NCBI RefSeq assembly: GCF_000012365.1
Contig: NC_007651.1
Location: 2,232,001-2,296,000, forward strand
Direction: 5' to 3'
Source: Burkholderia thailandensis E264
Lineage (GTDB): Bacteria; Pseudomonadota; Gammaproteobacteria; Burkholderiales; Burkholderiaceae
Length of the DNA stretch: 64,000 bases
The translations under genes were made by a program, and so were the position numbers. Below the pieces are notes generated by a model. That model saw nothing but the letters and a program-made list of their open reading frames with translations, did not search any database and had not been told where the DNA came from. This document shows positions 42,699-55,900 of this stretch, one piece after another; the stretch's first letter is position 1, and every line of letters starts with the position of its first letter.

Positions 42699-44639
42699 TT
42701 ACCCGATACTCTCCAGTTCGTCCTGCGCGCCGAGCCAGTCCGCCTCGAGCGTTTCGAGCCGGCCGTTCACGTCGCCGAGCTTGCGGATCGCTTCGGTGAG
42801 CCGCGCCTTCTGGTCGGCCGCGTAGCTGGCCGGATCGGCGACGAACGCGTCGAGCTCCACCTTCTGCGCGTGGAGCCGCTCCATTTCCTTCTCGATTTTC
42901 GTGATGCGTGCCTGCAGCGGCTTCTTCAACAGCGACAGCCGCTGACGCGCTTCGGCTTCCTGCCGTTTCTGATCCTTGCGGTTCACCGCGGGCGCGCCGC
43001 CGTCGGCGTCGCTCGCCGAGCCCGATGCGGCCTTCGCCGCCGCGCGCTGTTCCGCCGCGTGCTGCAGCAGCCAGTCGCGGTAGTCGTCGAGATCGCCGTC
43101 GAACGGCTGCAGCCGGTGCTTCGCGACGAGCATGAACTGGTCGGTCGTCGCGCGCAGCAGGTGGCGATCGTGCGACACGAGGATCAGCGTGCCCTCGAAC
43201 TGCGCGAGCGCCATCGTGAGTGCGTGGCGAGTTTCGAGATCGAGGTGGTTCGTCGGCTCGTCGAGCAGCAGCAGGTTCGGTTTTTGCCAGATGATCAGCG
43301 CGAGCGCGAGCCGCGCTTTCTCACCGCCCGAGAACGGCGCGATCGGCGCGGTCGCCATGTCGCCCGAGAAGTTGAAGCCGCCGAGGAAGTCGCGCAGTTC
43401 CTGCTCGCGCGTGTCGGGGGCAAGGCGCGCGAGATGCGCGAGCGCCGATTCGTCCTCGCGCAGCGTCTCGAGCTGATGCTGCGCGAAATAGCCGATCGTG
43501 AGGCCGCGGCCGGTGCGCACGTCGCCCGAAAGCGGCGCGAGCGTGCCCGCGAGCGTCTTGATGAGCGTCGACTTGCCCTGGCCGTTCGCGCCGAGGAGGC
43601 CGATGCGCTGGCCGTTCTGGATCGACAGCGCGACGCGCTCGACGATCGGAATCTCGCCGCCGCCGTCCGCGTGATAGCCGCAGCGCACGTCTTCCATCAC
43701 GAGCATCGGATTCGGCGCGGAATCGGGCGTGCGGAATTCGAACGTGAACGGCGACGCGACGTGCGCGGGCGCGATCAGCTCCATCTTCTCGAGCGCCTTC
43801 ACCCGGCTTTGCGCCTGCTTCGCCTTCGACGCCTTCGCCTTGAACCGATCGACGAAGCTCTGCAGATGCGCGATCGTCTTTCGCTGCTTCTCGTACGCGC
43901 TTTGCTGCAATTCGAGCTGCTGCGCGCGCAACACTTCGAATTGCGAGTAGTTGCCGCCGTAGCGCTTCACCTGACGGTTCTCGAGGTGCAGCGTCACGTT
44001 GCAGACGGCGTCGAGGAATTCGCGATCGTGCGAAATGATGACGAGCGTGCCGGGGTAGCGATGCAGCCAGTCTTCGAGCCAGACGATCGCGTCGAGATCC
44101 AGGTGGTTCGTCGGCTCGTCGAGGAGCAGCAGATCCGAGCGGCACATCAGCGCCTGCGCGAGATTCAGGCGCATTCGCCAGCCGCCCGAGAAGCTCGCGA
44201 CGGGCTCGCGTGTCTGCGCGAGCGTGAAGCCGAGCCCGAGCAGCAGCGCCTCGGCGCGCGCGGGCGCGGTGTAGCCGTCGGCATCCGCGAACGCCGCATG
44301 CGCATCGGCCTCGGCCGCGCCGTCGTGCGCGGCGGACGCCTGCGCGATGCGCGCCTCGATCGCGCGCAATGCGGCGTCGCCGTCGAGCGTGTAGTCGAGC
44401 GCGCTGCGATCGACGGCGGGCGTCTCCTGCGACACGTGCGCGATGTGCCACGCCGGCGGCATCGAGAAGTCGCCCGCGTCCGCGTGCAGCTCGCCGCGCA
44501 GCACTGCGAAGAGCGTCGATTTGCCGGCGCCGTTCGCGCCGACGAGGCCCGCCTTCTCGCCGGGATTCAGCGTGAACGAGGTCGCGTCGAAGAGCGGCTT
44601 CGTGCCGCGGGCGAGACTGAACTGATTGAAACGGATCAC
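42699..44639 (-). CDS. yheS: ABC-F family ATPase (YheS type)
   Basis: A 646-residue soluble duplicated ATPase without membrane domains. Walker A sites are GANGAGKS (N-half) and GANGQGKS (C-half); signatures are FSGGWRMRL and FSGGEKARL; both halves have LLLDEPTNHLDL. The inter-domain linker with KQRKTIAHLQSFVDRFKAKA is the ABC-F P-site tRNA-interacting motif. A coiled-coil C-terminus (~570-640) follows. ABC-F proteins act on the ribosome E site; YheS has been linked to relief of stalling, from general knowledge. Confidence 0.93.
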   Translation of the reverse strand: MIRFNQFSLARGTKPLFDATSFTLNPGEKAGLVGANGAGKSTLFAVLRGELHADAGDFSMPPAWHIAHVSQETPAVDRSALDYTLDGDAALRAIEARIAQASAAHDGAAEADAHAAFADADGYTAPARAEALLLGLGFTLAQTREPVASFSGGWRMRLNLAQALMCRSDLLLLDEPTNHLDLDAIVWLEDWLHRYPGTLVIISHDREFLDAVCNVTLHLENRQVKRYGGNYSQFEVLRAQQLELQQSAYEKQRKTIAHLQSFVDRFKAKASKAKQAQSRVKALEKMELIAPAHVASPFTFEFRTPDSAPNPMLVMEDVRCGYHADGGGEIPIVERVALSIQNGQRIGLLGANGQGKSTLIKTLAGTLAPLSGDVRTGRGLTIGYFAQHQLETLREDESALAHLARLAPDTREQELRDFLGGFNFSGDMATAPIAPFSGGEKARLALALIIWQKPNLLLLDEPTNHLDLETRHALTMALAQFEGTLILVSHDRHLLRATTDQFMLVAKHRLQPFDGDLDDYRDWLLQHAAEQRAAAKAASGSASDADGGAPAVNRKDQKRQEAEARQRLSLLKKPLQARITKIEKEMERLHAQKVELDAFVADPASYAADQKARLTEAIRKLGDVNGRLETLEADWLGAQDELESIG

Positions 44640-44785
44640 GGCGAGAAATGCTGGAGAAAATCGCTATTCTAGACTGCGCGCCGCATCCGCGGGATCGTCC
44701 GGACGGCGGAGCATGCGCGCCGCGCCGAATTCGCCTAGACTTTCGCCGACGGCGCAACCATATCAAAACAGGGAGGAACGAGCCG

Positions 44786-45265
44786 ATGTCGAAACTGTAT
44801 TCATTCAACGCGCAGGCGCTTTCGGGGGGCGAGGTGCCGCTCGAGCAGTACCGGGGCAAGGTGCTTCTCATCGTCAACACGGCGAGCGAGTGCGGATTCA
44901 CGCCGCAGTACGCGGGGCTGCAGCAGCTGTACGATCGCTTTCGCGAACGCGGGCTCGCCGTGCTCGGCTTTCCGTGCAATCAGTTCGGCAAGCAGGAGCC
45001 GGGCGACGCGTCGCAGATCGGCGCGTTTTGCGAGAAGAACTACGGCGTCACGTTTCCGATGTTCGCGAAGATCGACGTGAACGGTGCGAACGCGCATCCG
45101 CTGTACCGGTATCTGACCGAAGAGTCGCCCGGCATTCTCGGCCTCAAGGCGATCAAGTGGAATTTCACGAAGTTCCTCGTGAACCGGGAGGGCGAGATCG
45201 TGAAGCGCTACGCGCCATCGACGAAGCCCGAGGATATCGCCGCGGACGTCGAAAAGCTGCTTTGA
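44786..45265 (+). CDS. Glutathione peroxidase (Cys type)
   Basis: A 159-residue thioredoxin-fold peroxidase. The peroxidatic cysteine is C36 in NTASECGFTPQ; FPCNQFGKQEPG and KWNFTKFLV (with the catalytic Trp) complete the family set. Cysteine instead of selenocysteine suggests thioredoxin-dependent reduction of peroxides. GGGAGGA at 44771-44777 fixes the ATG at 44786; a longer open frame upstream is not supported. It is divergent from yheS. Confidence 0.95.
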   Translation: MSKLYSFNAQALSGGEVPLEQYRGKVLLIVNTASECGFTPQYAGLQQLYDRFRERGLAVLGFPCNQFGKQEPGDASQIGAFCEKNYGVTFPMFAKIDVNGANAHPLYRYLTEESPGILGLKAIKWNFTKFLVNREGEIVKRYAPSTKPEDIAADVEKLL

Positions 45266-45364
45266 GCGCGGCGGCGCGCCGCGCGGCCCGAATCGGGCGT
45301 GCGGGCCGCCCGAACAGTCGGGGCCGTTCGGGCTGCACGGCGCCCGATCGCGTGCCGCGCGCCG

Positions 45365-46804
45365 TCAGAGAATCGGTGCGAACAGCCTCGCGACGTGCAT
45401 CGCGACGCGCCGCCACGCGGGCGAGCGCCGGTATTCGCTCAGATCGACTTCGAACGCGTCTTCGAAGTCGCGCGCGAGCATCGCCTCGACTTCGGTCGCG
45501 AAGCCATCGTCGACGGTCAGCACCATGATCTCGAAATTCAGCCGGAACGACCGGTTGTCGAGGTTCGCGCTGCCGACGGCGGCGGCAGCCCGGTCGATCA
45601 GCATGACCTTCTGGTGCAGGAAGCCGGGGCGGTAGCGGAAGATCCGCACGCCCGCGTCGACGAGATCGCGCGCATAGAGCTTCGATGCCTCGAACACGAC
45701 ATAGTGATCGCGCCGGCTCGGAATCAGCACCCGCACGTCGACGCCGCGCATCACCGCGAGCTTCAGCGCGGAAATCACCGCTTCGTCGGGCACGAGGTAG
45801 GGCGTCGTGATCCACACGCGCTCGCGCGCGGCGTTGATCGCCTCCACGAAGAAGAGCGAGCCCGTTTCCTGCTTGTCGGCGGGGCCCATCGGCACGACGA
45901 GGCAGTGCATGTCGGCGTCGGCCACGGGCGCGGGCGGCGGCGCCTGCGGCGGCAGCGACTGGGTCGCCCAGTGCCAGTCCTCGGCGAACACGTACTGGAT
46001 GTTCGCGACGGCGGGGCCGCGCACTTCGATGTGCGTGTCGCGCCACGGCGACAAGCGCGGATTGCCGCCGAGATATTCGACGCCGACGTTGTGCCCGCCG
46101 ACGAACGCGCGCTCGCCGTCGACGACGACGATCTTCCGGTGGTTGCGGAAGTTGAGCTGGAAGCGGTTGACGAACTGCTTGTTGGTCGCGAACGGATGCA
46201 CTTCGACGCCGCCTTCGCGCAGCGTGTGCACATAGCTCGACGGCAGATCGAAGCTGCCGATGCTGTCGTACAGCAGATAGCAGCGCACGCCCGCTTTCGC
46301 GCGCGCGATCAGCGTGTCGCGCAGCATCGCGCCGAGCGCGTCGTCGCGGACGATGAAGAACTGGACGATCACGTAGCTGCGCGCGGCGTCGATCGCGGCG
46401 AGGATCGCGGCGAACGTCGCGTCGCCGTTGACGAGCGTGCGCACCGCGTTGCCCGAGACGAACGGCATGCCGACCAGGCGCGTGAGCGCGCGCACGCGGG
46501 CGATGCCGAGCGCGTCTTTCGGCGCGCCGAGCGTCGAGCCTTCGGCGTCCCACGGCGCGGGGTGCGTGCGGGTGCGCAGCGCCGCGGTTTCGTGGCGGCG
46601 GGCGTCCACGTAGCCGGAGAACTTGCTGCGGCCGAGGAACAGGTACGGAATCAGCGTCAGGTACGGCACCGCCGTCAACGACACCGCCCAGGCGATCGCG
46701 CCTTGCGACGTGCGTGTGTTCAGGATCGCATGGCAGGCCGCGATCACGCCGAGCACGTGCGCGAGGCCGATGAGGGTGCCGAGATGGAGCCAGTCGAGAG
46801 TCAT
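45365..46804 (-). CDS. cls: Cardiolipin synthase (phospholipase D family)
   Basis: A 479-residue inner-membrane enzyme. Two N-terminal transmembrane helices (about residues 5-60, the second in WAVSLTAVPYLTLIPYLFLG) precede two PLD domains with HKD motifs: HRKIVVVDG (~220) and HQKVMLID (~395). It condenses phosphatidylglycerol molecules to cardiolipin. The ATG at 46804 begins the membrane anchor. It faces the glutathione peroxidase gene. Confidence 0.93.
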   Translation of the reverse strand: MTLDWLHLGTLIGLAHVLGVIAACHAILNTRTSQGAIAWAVSLTAVPYLTLIPYLFLGRSKFSGYVDARRHETAALRTRTHPAPWDAEGSTLGAPKDALGIARVRALTRLVGMPFVSGNAVRTLVNGDATFAAILAAIDAARSYVIVQFFIVRDDALGAMLRDTLIARAKAGVRCYLLYDSIGSFDLPSSYVHTLREGGVEVHPFATNKQFVNRFQLNFRNHRKIVVVDGERAFVGGHNVGVEYLGGNPRLSPWRDTHIEVRGPAVANIQYVFAEDWHWATQSLPPQAPPPAPVADADMHCLVVPMGPADKQETGSLFFVEAINAARERVWITTPYLVPDEAVISALKLAVMRGVDVRVLIPSRRDHYVVFEASKLYARDLVDAGVRIFRYRPGFLHQKVMLIDRAAAAVGSANLDNRSFRLNFEIMVLTVDDGFATEVEAMLARDFEDAFEVDLSEYRRSPAWRRVAMHVARLFAPIL

Positions 46805-46986
46805 GAGCGCGTCGGAGTCCAGAGGGAGGCCACGCGGCGCGCCGCGACCGGGCGCCGCTTACGCGCATCTTACCGAAGCGTGCGCGCAAGCGGCGACTCC
46901 GTACGAGCCGGACGTGCCGGTTGCGGACGTGCCGGCCGCGCATGCCGGCTGCCGATGCGCCGGCCCGCACGGCAAACGCGCAGGCG

Positions 46987-47910
46987 TCAGCCAGCGACGG
47001 CGGGCAGGTCGCTCGCGTGGATCAGGAACACGCTGTCGTCGCCCGCGCTCGTCGGCAGCCAGACGAGCTCGAGGCCGCCGAACGCCGCCTCGACGTTCGC
47101 GCGCTCGTTGCCGATCTCGACGACGAGCACGCCGTCGTCCTTCAGCCAGCGGCGCGCTTCGCCGATGATGCGGCGCACGATGTCCATCCCGTCCGCGCCG
47201 CCCGCGAGCGCCATTTCCGGCTCGTGCCGGTATTCGGCCGGCAACTCGGCCATCGACTCCGCGTTCACGTAAGGCGGGTTCGTGATGATCACGTCGTAGC
47301 GCTGCGCGGAATCGATCCACTTGAACTGCGGCAGCGGCGCGTACAGGTCGCCGTGGTGGAGCGCGATCCGCTCGTCGAGCCCGTAGTCGTCGCGGTTGAT
47401 CTTCGCGACTGCGAGCGCGTCGGCCGACAGGTCGACCGCGTCGACGCTCGCGTTCGGAAACGCGAGCGCGGCGAGGATCGCGAGGCAGCCGGAGCCTGTG
47501 CACAGCTCGAGCACCGAGCCGACGAGCTCGGGGTCCTCGACGTACGGCTGCAGGCCGTCGTCGAGCAGTTCGCCGATGAACGAGCGCGGGACGATCACGC
47601 GTTCGTCGACATAAAAGCGATGGCCGTGCATCCACGCTTCGCGCGTGAGATACGCGGCGGGCACGCGCTCGGTCGCGCGGCGCTCGATCACGGCGAGCAC
47701 GGCGTCGATCTCGCCGGGCGTGAGGCGCGCGTCGAGGAACGGCTCGAGCGTATCGAGCGGCAGATGCAGCGTGTGCAGCACGAGATAGACCGCTTCGTCG
47801 AACGCGTTGTCCGAGCCGTGGCCGAACGCGAGTTTCGCCTGCGAGAAGCGCGACACCGCGTAGCGCACGAGGTCGCGGACGGTCTTGAACGGGGAGGGGG
47901 ATGTCGTCAT
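46987..47910 (-). CDS. prmB: Ribosomal protein L3 N5-glutamine methyltransferase
   Basis: A 307-residue class I SAM methyltransferase of the HemK/PrmB type. The SAM site is VLELCTGSGCLAIL and the catalytic NPPY is in IITNPPYVNAES. The PrmB-like N-terminal helical domain distinguishes it from PrmC. It methylates a glutamine of ribosomal protein L3. It lies 13 bases after dapE, in the same transcript. Confidence 0.94.
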   Translation of the reverse strand: MTTSPSPFKTVRDLVRYAVSRFSQAKLAFGHGSDNAFDEAVYLVLHTLHLPLDTLEPFLDARLTPGEIDAVLAVIERRATERVPAAYLTREAWMHGHRFYVDERVIVPRSFIGELLDDGLQPYVEDPELVGSVLELCTGSGCLAILAALAFPNASVDAVDLSADALAVAKINRDDYGLDERIALHHGDLYAPLPQFKWIDSAQRYDVIITNPPYVNAESMAELPAEYRHEPEMALAGGADGMDIVRRIIGEARRWLKDDGVLVVEIGNERANVEAAFGGLELVWLPTSAGDDSVFLIHASDLPAVAG

Positions 47911-47923
47911 CGGATGGCCTTCG

Positions 47924-50338
<2,415 letters not shown>

Positions 50339-50394
50339 GTTCGTGGCTATGCTGGACGTGGATGATGGATGAATCGGGGGCGCTTCACGCGCGT

Positions 50395-51657
50395 TCAGCG
50401 GGCGAGGCCGCGGCAGAAATCGACGATGCGCTGCGCGCCTTCGGCGCATTCGGCCGTGCCGGCGACGAGCGCGATCCGGACGAAGTCGCGGCCGGGATTC
50501 GCGCCGTGCGCGTCGCGGGCGAGATACGAGCCGGGCAGGACCGTCACATTATAGTCGGCGTAGAGGCGCCGGGCGAACTCGGTGTCCGACAGGCCGGTTC
50601 GCGCGACGTTCGCCCACAGGTAGAACGCGGCGTCGGGCAGGCGCACGTCGACGACGTCGGCGAGCATCGGCGTGACGGTCGCGAACTTCTGCGCGTAGAG
50701 CGCGCGGTTCTCGCGCACGTGCGCCTCGTCGCCCCAGGCGGCGACGCTCGCCTTCTGCCAGACGGGCGACAGCGCCGCGCCGTGGTAGGTGCGGTACAGC
50801 AGGAAGCGCTTGAGGAGCGCCGCGTCGCCCGCGACGAAACCCGAGCGCATGCCCGGCACGTTCGAGCGCTTCGACAGGCTCGACAGCATCACGAGGCGCT
50901 CGAACCCGCGGCCGAGCTTGTGCGCGGCCTCGAGGCCGCCCAGCGGCGGCTTCGCCTCGTCGAAGTAGATCTCCGAATAGCATTCGTCCGACGCGATCAC
51001 GAAGCCGTGCTCGTCCGACAGCGCGAAGAGCTTGCGCCAGTCGTCGAGGGTCAGCACGGCGCCCGTCGGGTTGCCCGGCGAGCACACGTAGACGAGCTGC
51101 GTGCGCGCCCACACGTCGGCCGGCACGACCGAATAATCGGGCGCGAAGTTGCGCGCCGGATCGCTGTTGACGAAGTACGGCTCGGCGCCCGCGAGGAGCG
51201 CCGCGCCTTCGTAGATTTGATAGAAGGGATTCGGACAGAGTACGATCGGCCTTTCGCCGTTTTGGCATTCGCCGCCTTGCTTGTCGCGGTTGCCGCGCGG
51301 GCTCGAATCGATCACCGCCTGCGCGAGCGAGAAGAGCGCCTCGCGCGAGCCCGACGCGGCGAGAACCTGCGTCGTCGCGTCGATCGCGGGCAGCCCGTAG
51401 CGCCGCTCGAGCCAGCGCGCGAGCGCCTCGCGCAGCGCATCGGTGCCCGCCGTCGCCGGATACGACGCGAGGCCGTCGAGCGCGGCGGCCGCGGCGTCGC
51501 GGATCAGCGCGGGCGTTGCGTGCTTCGGCTCGCCGATGCCGAAGCTGATCGGCGGCAGATGCGCGCTTGGCGTCACGCCGGCAAAGAGCGCGCGGAGCTT
51601 TTCGAACGGGTAGGGCTGCAGCGTGTCGAGACGAGGATTCACGGGCGTGAGGCTCAC
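50395..51657 (-). CDS. dapC: Succinyldiaminopimelate aminotransferase
   Basis: A 420-residue class I aminotransferase. The PLP lysine is in [15 protein letters not shown], the aspartate in ASDECYSE and the Asn-Pro in SPGNPTGA. It makes N-succinyl-diaminopimelate from the keto precursor between DapD and DapE. The start is probably GTG at 51657 (protein begins [11 protein letters not shown]). It is the first gene of the minus-strand dap operon and divergent from the EamA transporter gene. Confidence 0.95.
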   Translation of the reverse strand: MSLTPVNPRLDTLQPYPFEKLRALFAGVTPSAHLPPISFGIGEPKHATPALIRDAAAAALDGLASYPATAGTDALREALARWLERRYGLPAIDATTQVLAASGSREALFSLAQAVIDSSPRGNRDKQGGECQNGERPIVLCPNPFYQIYEGAALLAGAEPYFVNSDPARNFAPDYSVVPADVWARTQLVYVCSPGNPTGAVLTLDDWRKLFALSDEHGFVIASDECYSEIYFDEAKPPLGGLEAAHKLGRGFERLVMLSSLSKRSNVPGMRSGFVAGDAALLKRFLLYRTYHGAALSPVWQKASVAAWGDEAHVRENRALYAQKFATVTPMLADVVDVRLPDAAFYLWANVARTGLSDTEFARRLYADYNVTVLPGSYLARDAHGANPGRDFVRIALVAGTAECAEGAQRIVDFCRGLAR

Positions 51658-51903
51658 GGAGCCGGTAGATGGCCGATCGGACGGGCCGGTTTAAGCAAAA
51701 CGGGCGCAAGGCGGCGCGGCTGGCGCCGCCTTGCGCGGGCGAAGAAGGGGCGCGGCGGGTCGCGGCGCGGTATGCCGGCGGGCCGGCTCGTGCCGGCCTG
51801 TTGGGCGAGGCGACGGCGCTCGATTATAGCGTGACATCGGACGGCGGAACGCGCGGCGCGCGTGCCGCGACGCCGTCCGGAGAAGGAAGGAAAGAGGTTC
51901 GGT

Positions 51904-52851
51904 TTGCAAGCGAATGAACGACGGAGCGCCGGCTGGCCGACGCTCGCGATTCTGGTCGGCGCGTCGGTATGGGGCCTGATCTGGTATCCGTTGCGCCTTT
52001 TGGCGGCGCTCGGCGTGACGGGCACGGCGGCGAGCGCGGCGACGAGCGTCGTCGCGTGCGGGTTCGTGCTGATCGTGCGGCGCAAGTCGATCGCGACGGT
52101 GCGCCGGCATTGGCTGCTGCCCGCGTTGGGTGTCGCCGCGGGCGTGACGAATCTCGGCTTCGTCTGGGGCACGATTCACGGCGAGGTGCTGCGCGTGATG
52201 CTGCTCTTCTATTTGACGCCCGCGTGGACCGCGATCTACGCGCACTTCATCCTGCGCGAGCGGCTGACGGCGGCGGGCGCGGCGCTCGCCGCGCTGTCGC
52301 TCGGCGGCGCGGTGCTGATGCTGTGGTCGCCGCGGCTCGGCGTGCCGCTGCCGTCGAATCCGGCCGAATGGGCGGGGCTCGCGGCCGGGATGAGCTTCGC
52401 GATGAGCAACGTGCTCGTCGTCAAGGCGAGCCGCGAGCTGCCGCAGATGAAGCCCGAGATGCGCACGGCGACGCTGTTCGCCGGCGCGGCCGCGATGGGC
52501 GTCGCCGCGTCGTTCGTGGAGGGGCTGCCGCCGCTGCCCAGGGGCGGCGATCTCGGCTTCGCGGCGCTTCTCGTCGTCGGAATCGGCGTGACGGTCGCGG
52601 CGAACAACATGCTCGTCCAGCACGGCCTCGCGCGCGTGCCGGCGAACCGCGCGTCGATCATCATGCTGTTCGAGATCGTCGTCACCGCGCTGTCGGCGTG
52701 GCTTTTTGCCAACGAAGTGCCGAGCGCGCGCGAATGGGCGGGCGGCCTTTGCATCGTCGTCGCGACCCTGCTGTCGAGCCGCGTGCATCGGGCCCGCCCG
52801 GCCGACGGCGAGCCGCGCGAGCCGCGGGACGGCGCGCGCGCGATGGTATGA
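51904..52851 (+). CDS. EamA/DMT family transporter
   Basis: About 315 residues with ten predicted transmembrane helices arranged as two EamA repeats (for example ILVGASVWGLIWYPLRLLAA and AALSLGGAVLMLWSPRLG). Members export amino acids or metabolites; the substrate is unknown. I prefer a TTG start at 51904 because a GGAAGGAAAGAGG stretch ends 6 bases before it; GTG at 51862 is the alternative. It is divergent from dapC, and smc follows 148 bases later. Confidence 0.85.
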   Translation: MQANERRSAGWPTLAILVGASVWGLIWYPLRLLAALGVTGTAASAATSVVACGFVLIVRRKSIATVRRHWLLPALGVAAGVTNLGFVWGTIHGEVLRVMLLFYLTPAWTAIYAHFILRERLTAAGAALAALSLGGAVLMLWSPRLGVPLPSNPAEWAGLAAGMSFAMSNVLVVKASRELPQMKPEMRTATLFAGAAAMGVAASFVEGLPPLPRGGDLGFAALLVVGIGVTVAANNMLVQHGLARVPANRASIIMLFEIVVTALSAWLFANEVPSAREWAGGLCIVVATLLSSRVHRARPADGEPREPRDGARAMV

Positions 52852-52999
52852 TTGGCCCCATCCGCGGGGCCGACTGCTTGACAGCACGGCCCCGTTTTTC
52901 GAATCTTGGGCGTGCGGCGCGCGCGCGGGCCTTTCGGCCGAAGCGCGGCGCGCAACGCAGGCTCCGAACCGTTTCACACTCTTTACCACCGATACCGCC

Positions 53000-55900
53000 G
53001 TGCGTCTGAGCTCGATCAAACTCGCTGGCTTCAAATCTTTCGTCGATCCCACGCACTTCCAGGTTCCAGGTCAACTGGTCGGCGTGGTGGGCCCGAACGG
53101 GTGCGGCAAGTCCAACATCATCGACGCCGTGCGCTGGGTGCTCGGCGAGTCGCGCGCGTCCGAGCTGCGCGGCGAATCGATGCAGGACGTGATCTTCAAC
53201 GGCTCGACGGCCCGCAAGCCCGGCAGCCGGGCGAGCGTCGAGCTGATCTTCGACAACTCCGACGGCCGCGCGGCCGGCCAGTGGGGCCAATACGGCGAGA
53301 TCGCCGTGAAGCGCGTGCTCACGCGCGACGGCACGTCGAGCTACTACATCAACAACCTGCCGGCGCGCCGCCGCGACATCCAGGACATCTTCCTCGGCAC
53401 GGGCCTCGGGCCGCGCGCGTACGCGATCATCGGGCAGGGGATGATCGCGCGGATCATCGAGGCGAAGCCCGAAGAGCTGCGCGTGTTCCTCGAAGAGGCT
53501 GCGGGCGTGTCGAAGTACAAGGAGCGCCGCCGCGAGACCGAGAACCGGTTGCACGACACGCGCGAAAACCTGACGCGCGTCGAGGACATCGTGCGCGAGC
53601 TTGGCGCGAATCTCGAGAAGCTCGAGGCGCAGGCCGTCGTCGCGACGAAGTACAAGGAGCTCGTTGCCGACGGCGAGGAGAAGCAGCGCCTGCTGTGGCT
53701 GCTGCGCAAGAACGAGGCGGCGGCCGAGCAGGACAAGCAGCGCCGCGCGATCGGCGAGGCGCAGATCGAGCTCGACGCGCAGACCGCGAAGCTGCGTGAG
53801 GTCGAGGCGCAGCTCGAGACGCTGCGCGTTGCGCACTATTCGGCAAGCGACGCGACGCAGGGCGCGCAGGGCGCGCTCTACGAGGCGAACGCCGAGGTGA
53901 GCCGGCTCGAGGCGGAGATCAAGTTCATCGTCGAATCGCGCAACCGCGTGCAGTCGCAGATCGCGGCGCTCGTCGCGCAGCAGGAGCAGTGGCGCGCGCA
54001 GGCGGACAAGGCGCAGGGCGATCTGGAGGAAGCCGAAGAGGCGCGCGCGGTCGCCGACGAAAAGGCGGCGATCGCCGAGGACGACGCGGCCGCGAAGCAC
54101 GACGCGCTGCCCGCGCTCGAGGCGCGCTGGCGCGACGCGCAGACGGGCCTGAACGACGAGCGCGGCCGGATCGCGCAGACCGAGCAGGCGCTCAAGCTCG
54201 AAGCCGCGCACCAGCGCAACGCCGATCAGCAGCTGCAACAGCTTCAGCAGCGCCACGAGCGCCTGAAGGCCGAGGCGGGCGGCCTCGACGCGCCGGACGA
54301 GGCGCAGCTCGAGGAACTGCGGATGCAGCTCGCCGAGCACGAGGAGATTCTCGGCGAGGCGCAGGCGCGCCTTGCCGACGCGCAGGAGACGCTGCCGCGC
54401 CTCGACGCGGAGCGCCGCGCGGCGCACGAGCGCGTGCAGGCCGAGAGCGCGCAGATCCATCAGCTCGAAGCGCGCCTCGCCGCGCTCAAGCAGCTGCAGG
54501 AAAACGTGCAGACGGAAGGCAAGATTCAGCCGTGGCTCGACAAGCACGAGCTCGGTGCGCTGCCGCGTCTGTGGAAGAAGCTGCACGTCGAGGCCGGCTG
54601 GGAAACCGCGCTCGAGGCGGTGCTGCGCGAGCGCCTCGCGGCGCTCGAAGTGTCGAATCTCGACTGGGTGAAGGCGTTCGCGAACGACGCCCCGCCCGCG
54701 AAGCTCGCGTTCTACGCGCCGCCCGCCGCGGGCGAGCCGCTCGCCGCGCCGGGCGCGCTGCGCCCGCTCCTGCCGCTCGTGCGGATCGACGACGCGGGCC
54801 TGCGCGCGGTGCTCAACGACTGGCTCGGCACGGTGTTCGTCGCCGACGATCTCGCCCAGGCGCTCGCCGCGCGTTCGCAACTGCCGCAAGGCGGCGCGTT
54901 CGTCGTGAAGGCGGGCCATGTCGTCACGCGCTCGGGCGTGCAGCTCTACGCGGCCGACTCCGAGCAGGCGGGGATGCTCGCGCGCGCGCAGGAAATCGAG
55001 AATCTGACGCGCCAGGTGCGCGCGCAGGCGCTCTTGTCCGACGAAGCGAAGTCGGCGGCGATCCGCGCGGAAGCGGCGCACACGCAGGCGTCGCAGGCGC
55101 TGACCGAGGTGCGCGCGCAGGCCGAACGCGCGACGCAGCGCGTGCATGCGCTGCAAATGGACGTGCTGAAGCTCACGCAGGCGCACGAGCGCTACACGCA
55201 GCGCAGCACGCAGATCCGCGAGGAACTCGAGGAGATCGGCGCGCAGATCGAGGAGCAGCGCGCGCTGCGCGCGGAGTCGGAGGCGAACTTCGAGCGCCAC
55301 GACGCCGAGCTCGCCGAGTTGCAGGCACGCTTCGAGGACAACCAGCTCGCGTTCGAGTCGCTCGACGAAACGCTGACGAACGCGCGCCAGGAGGCGCGCG
55401 AACTCGAGCGCGCGGCGACCGACGCGCGCTTCGCCGCGCGCCAGTCCGCGAACCGGATCGACGAGCTCAAGCGCTCGATCCAGGTCGCGCACGAGCAGGC
55501 CGAGCGTGTCGCCGCGTCGCTCGAGGACGCGCGCGCGGAGCTCGAGACGATCAACGAGCAGACCGCGCACACCGGCCTGCAGGACGCGCTCGAAGTGCGC
55601 GCGGCGAAGGAGCAGGCGCTCGGCGCCGCGCGCGCGGAGCTCGACGATCTCACCGCGAAGCTGCGTGCGGCCGACGAGACGCGGCTCGCGGCCGAGCGCT
55701 CGCTGCAGCCGCTGCGCGACCGCATCACCGAGCTGCAGCTGAAGGAGCAGGCGGCGCGCATGACGGGCGAGCAGTTCGCCGAGCAGCTCGCGACGGCCGA
55801 GGTCGACGAGGCCGCGCTGCGGGAGAAGCTCACGCCGGACATGAAGCCGTCGTACCTGCAGGGCGAGGTCACGCGGCTCAACAACGCGATCAACGCGCTC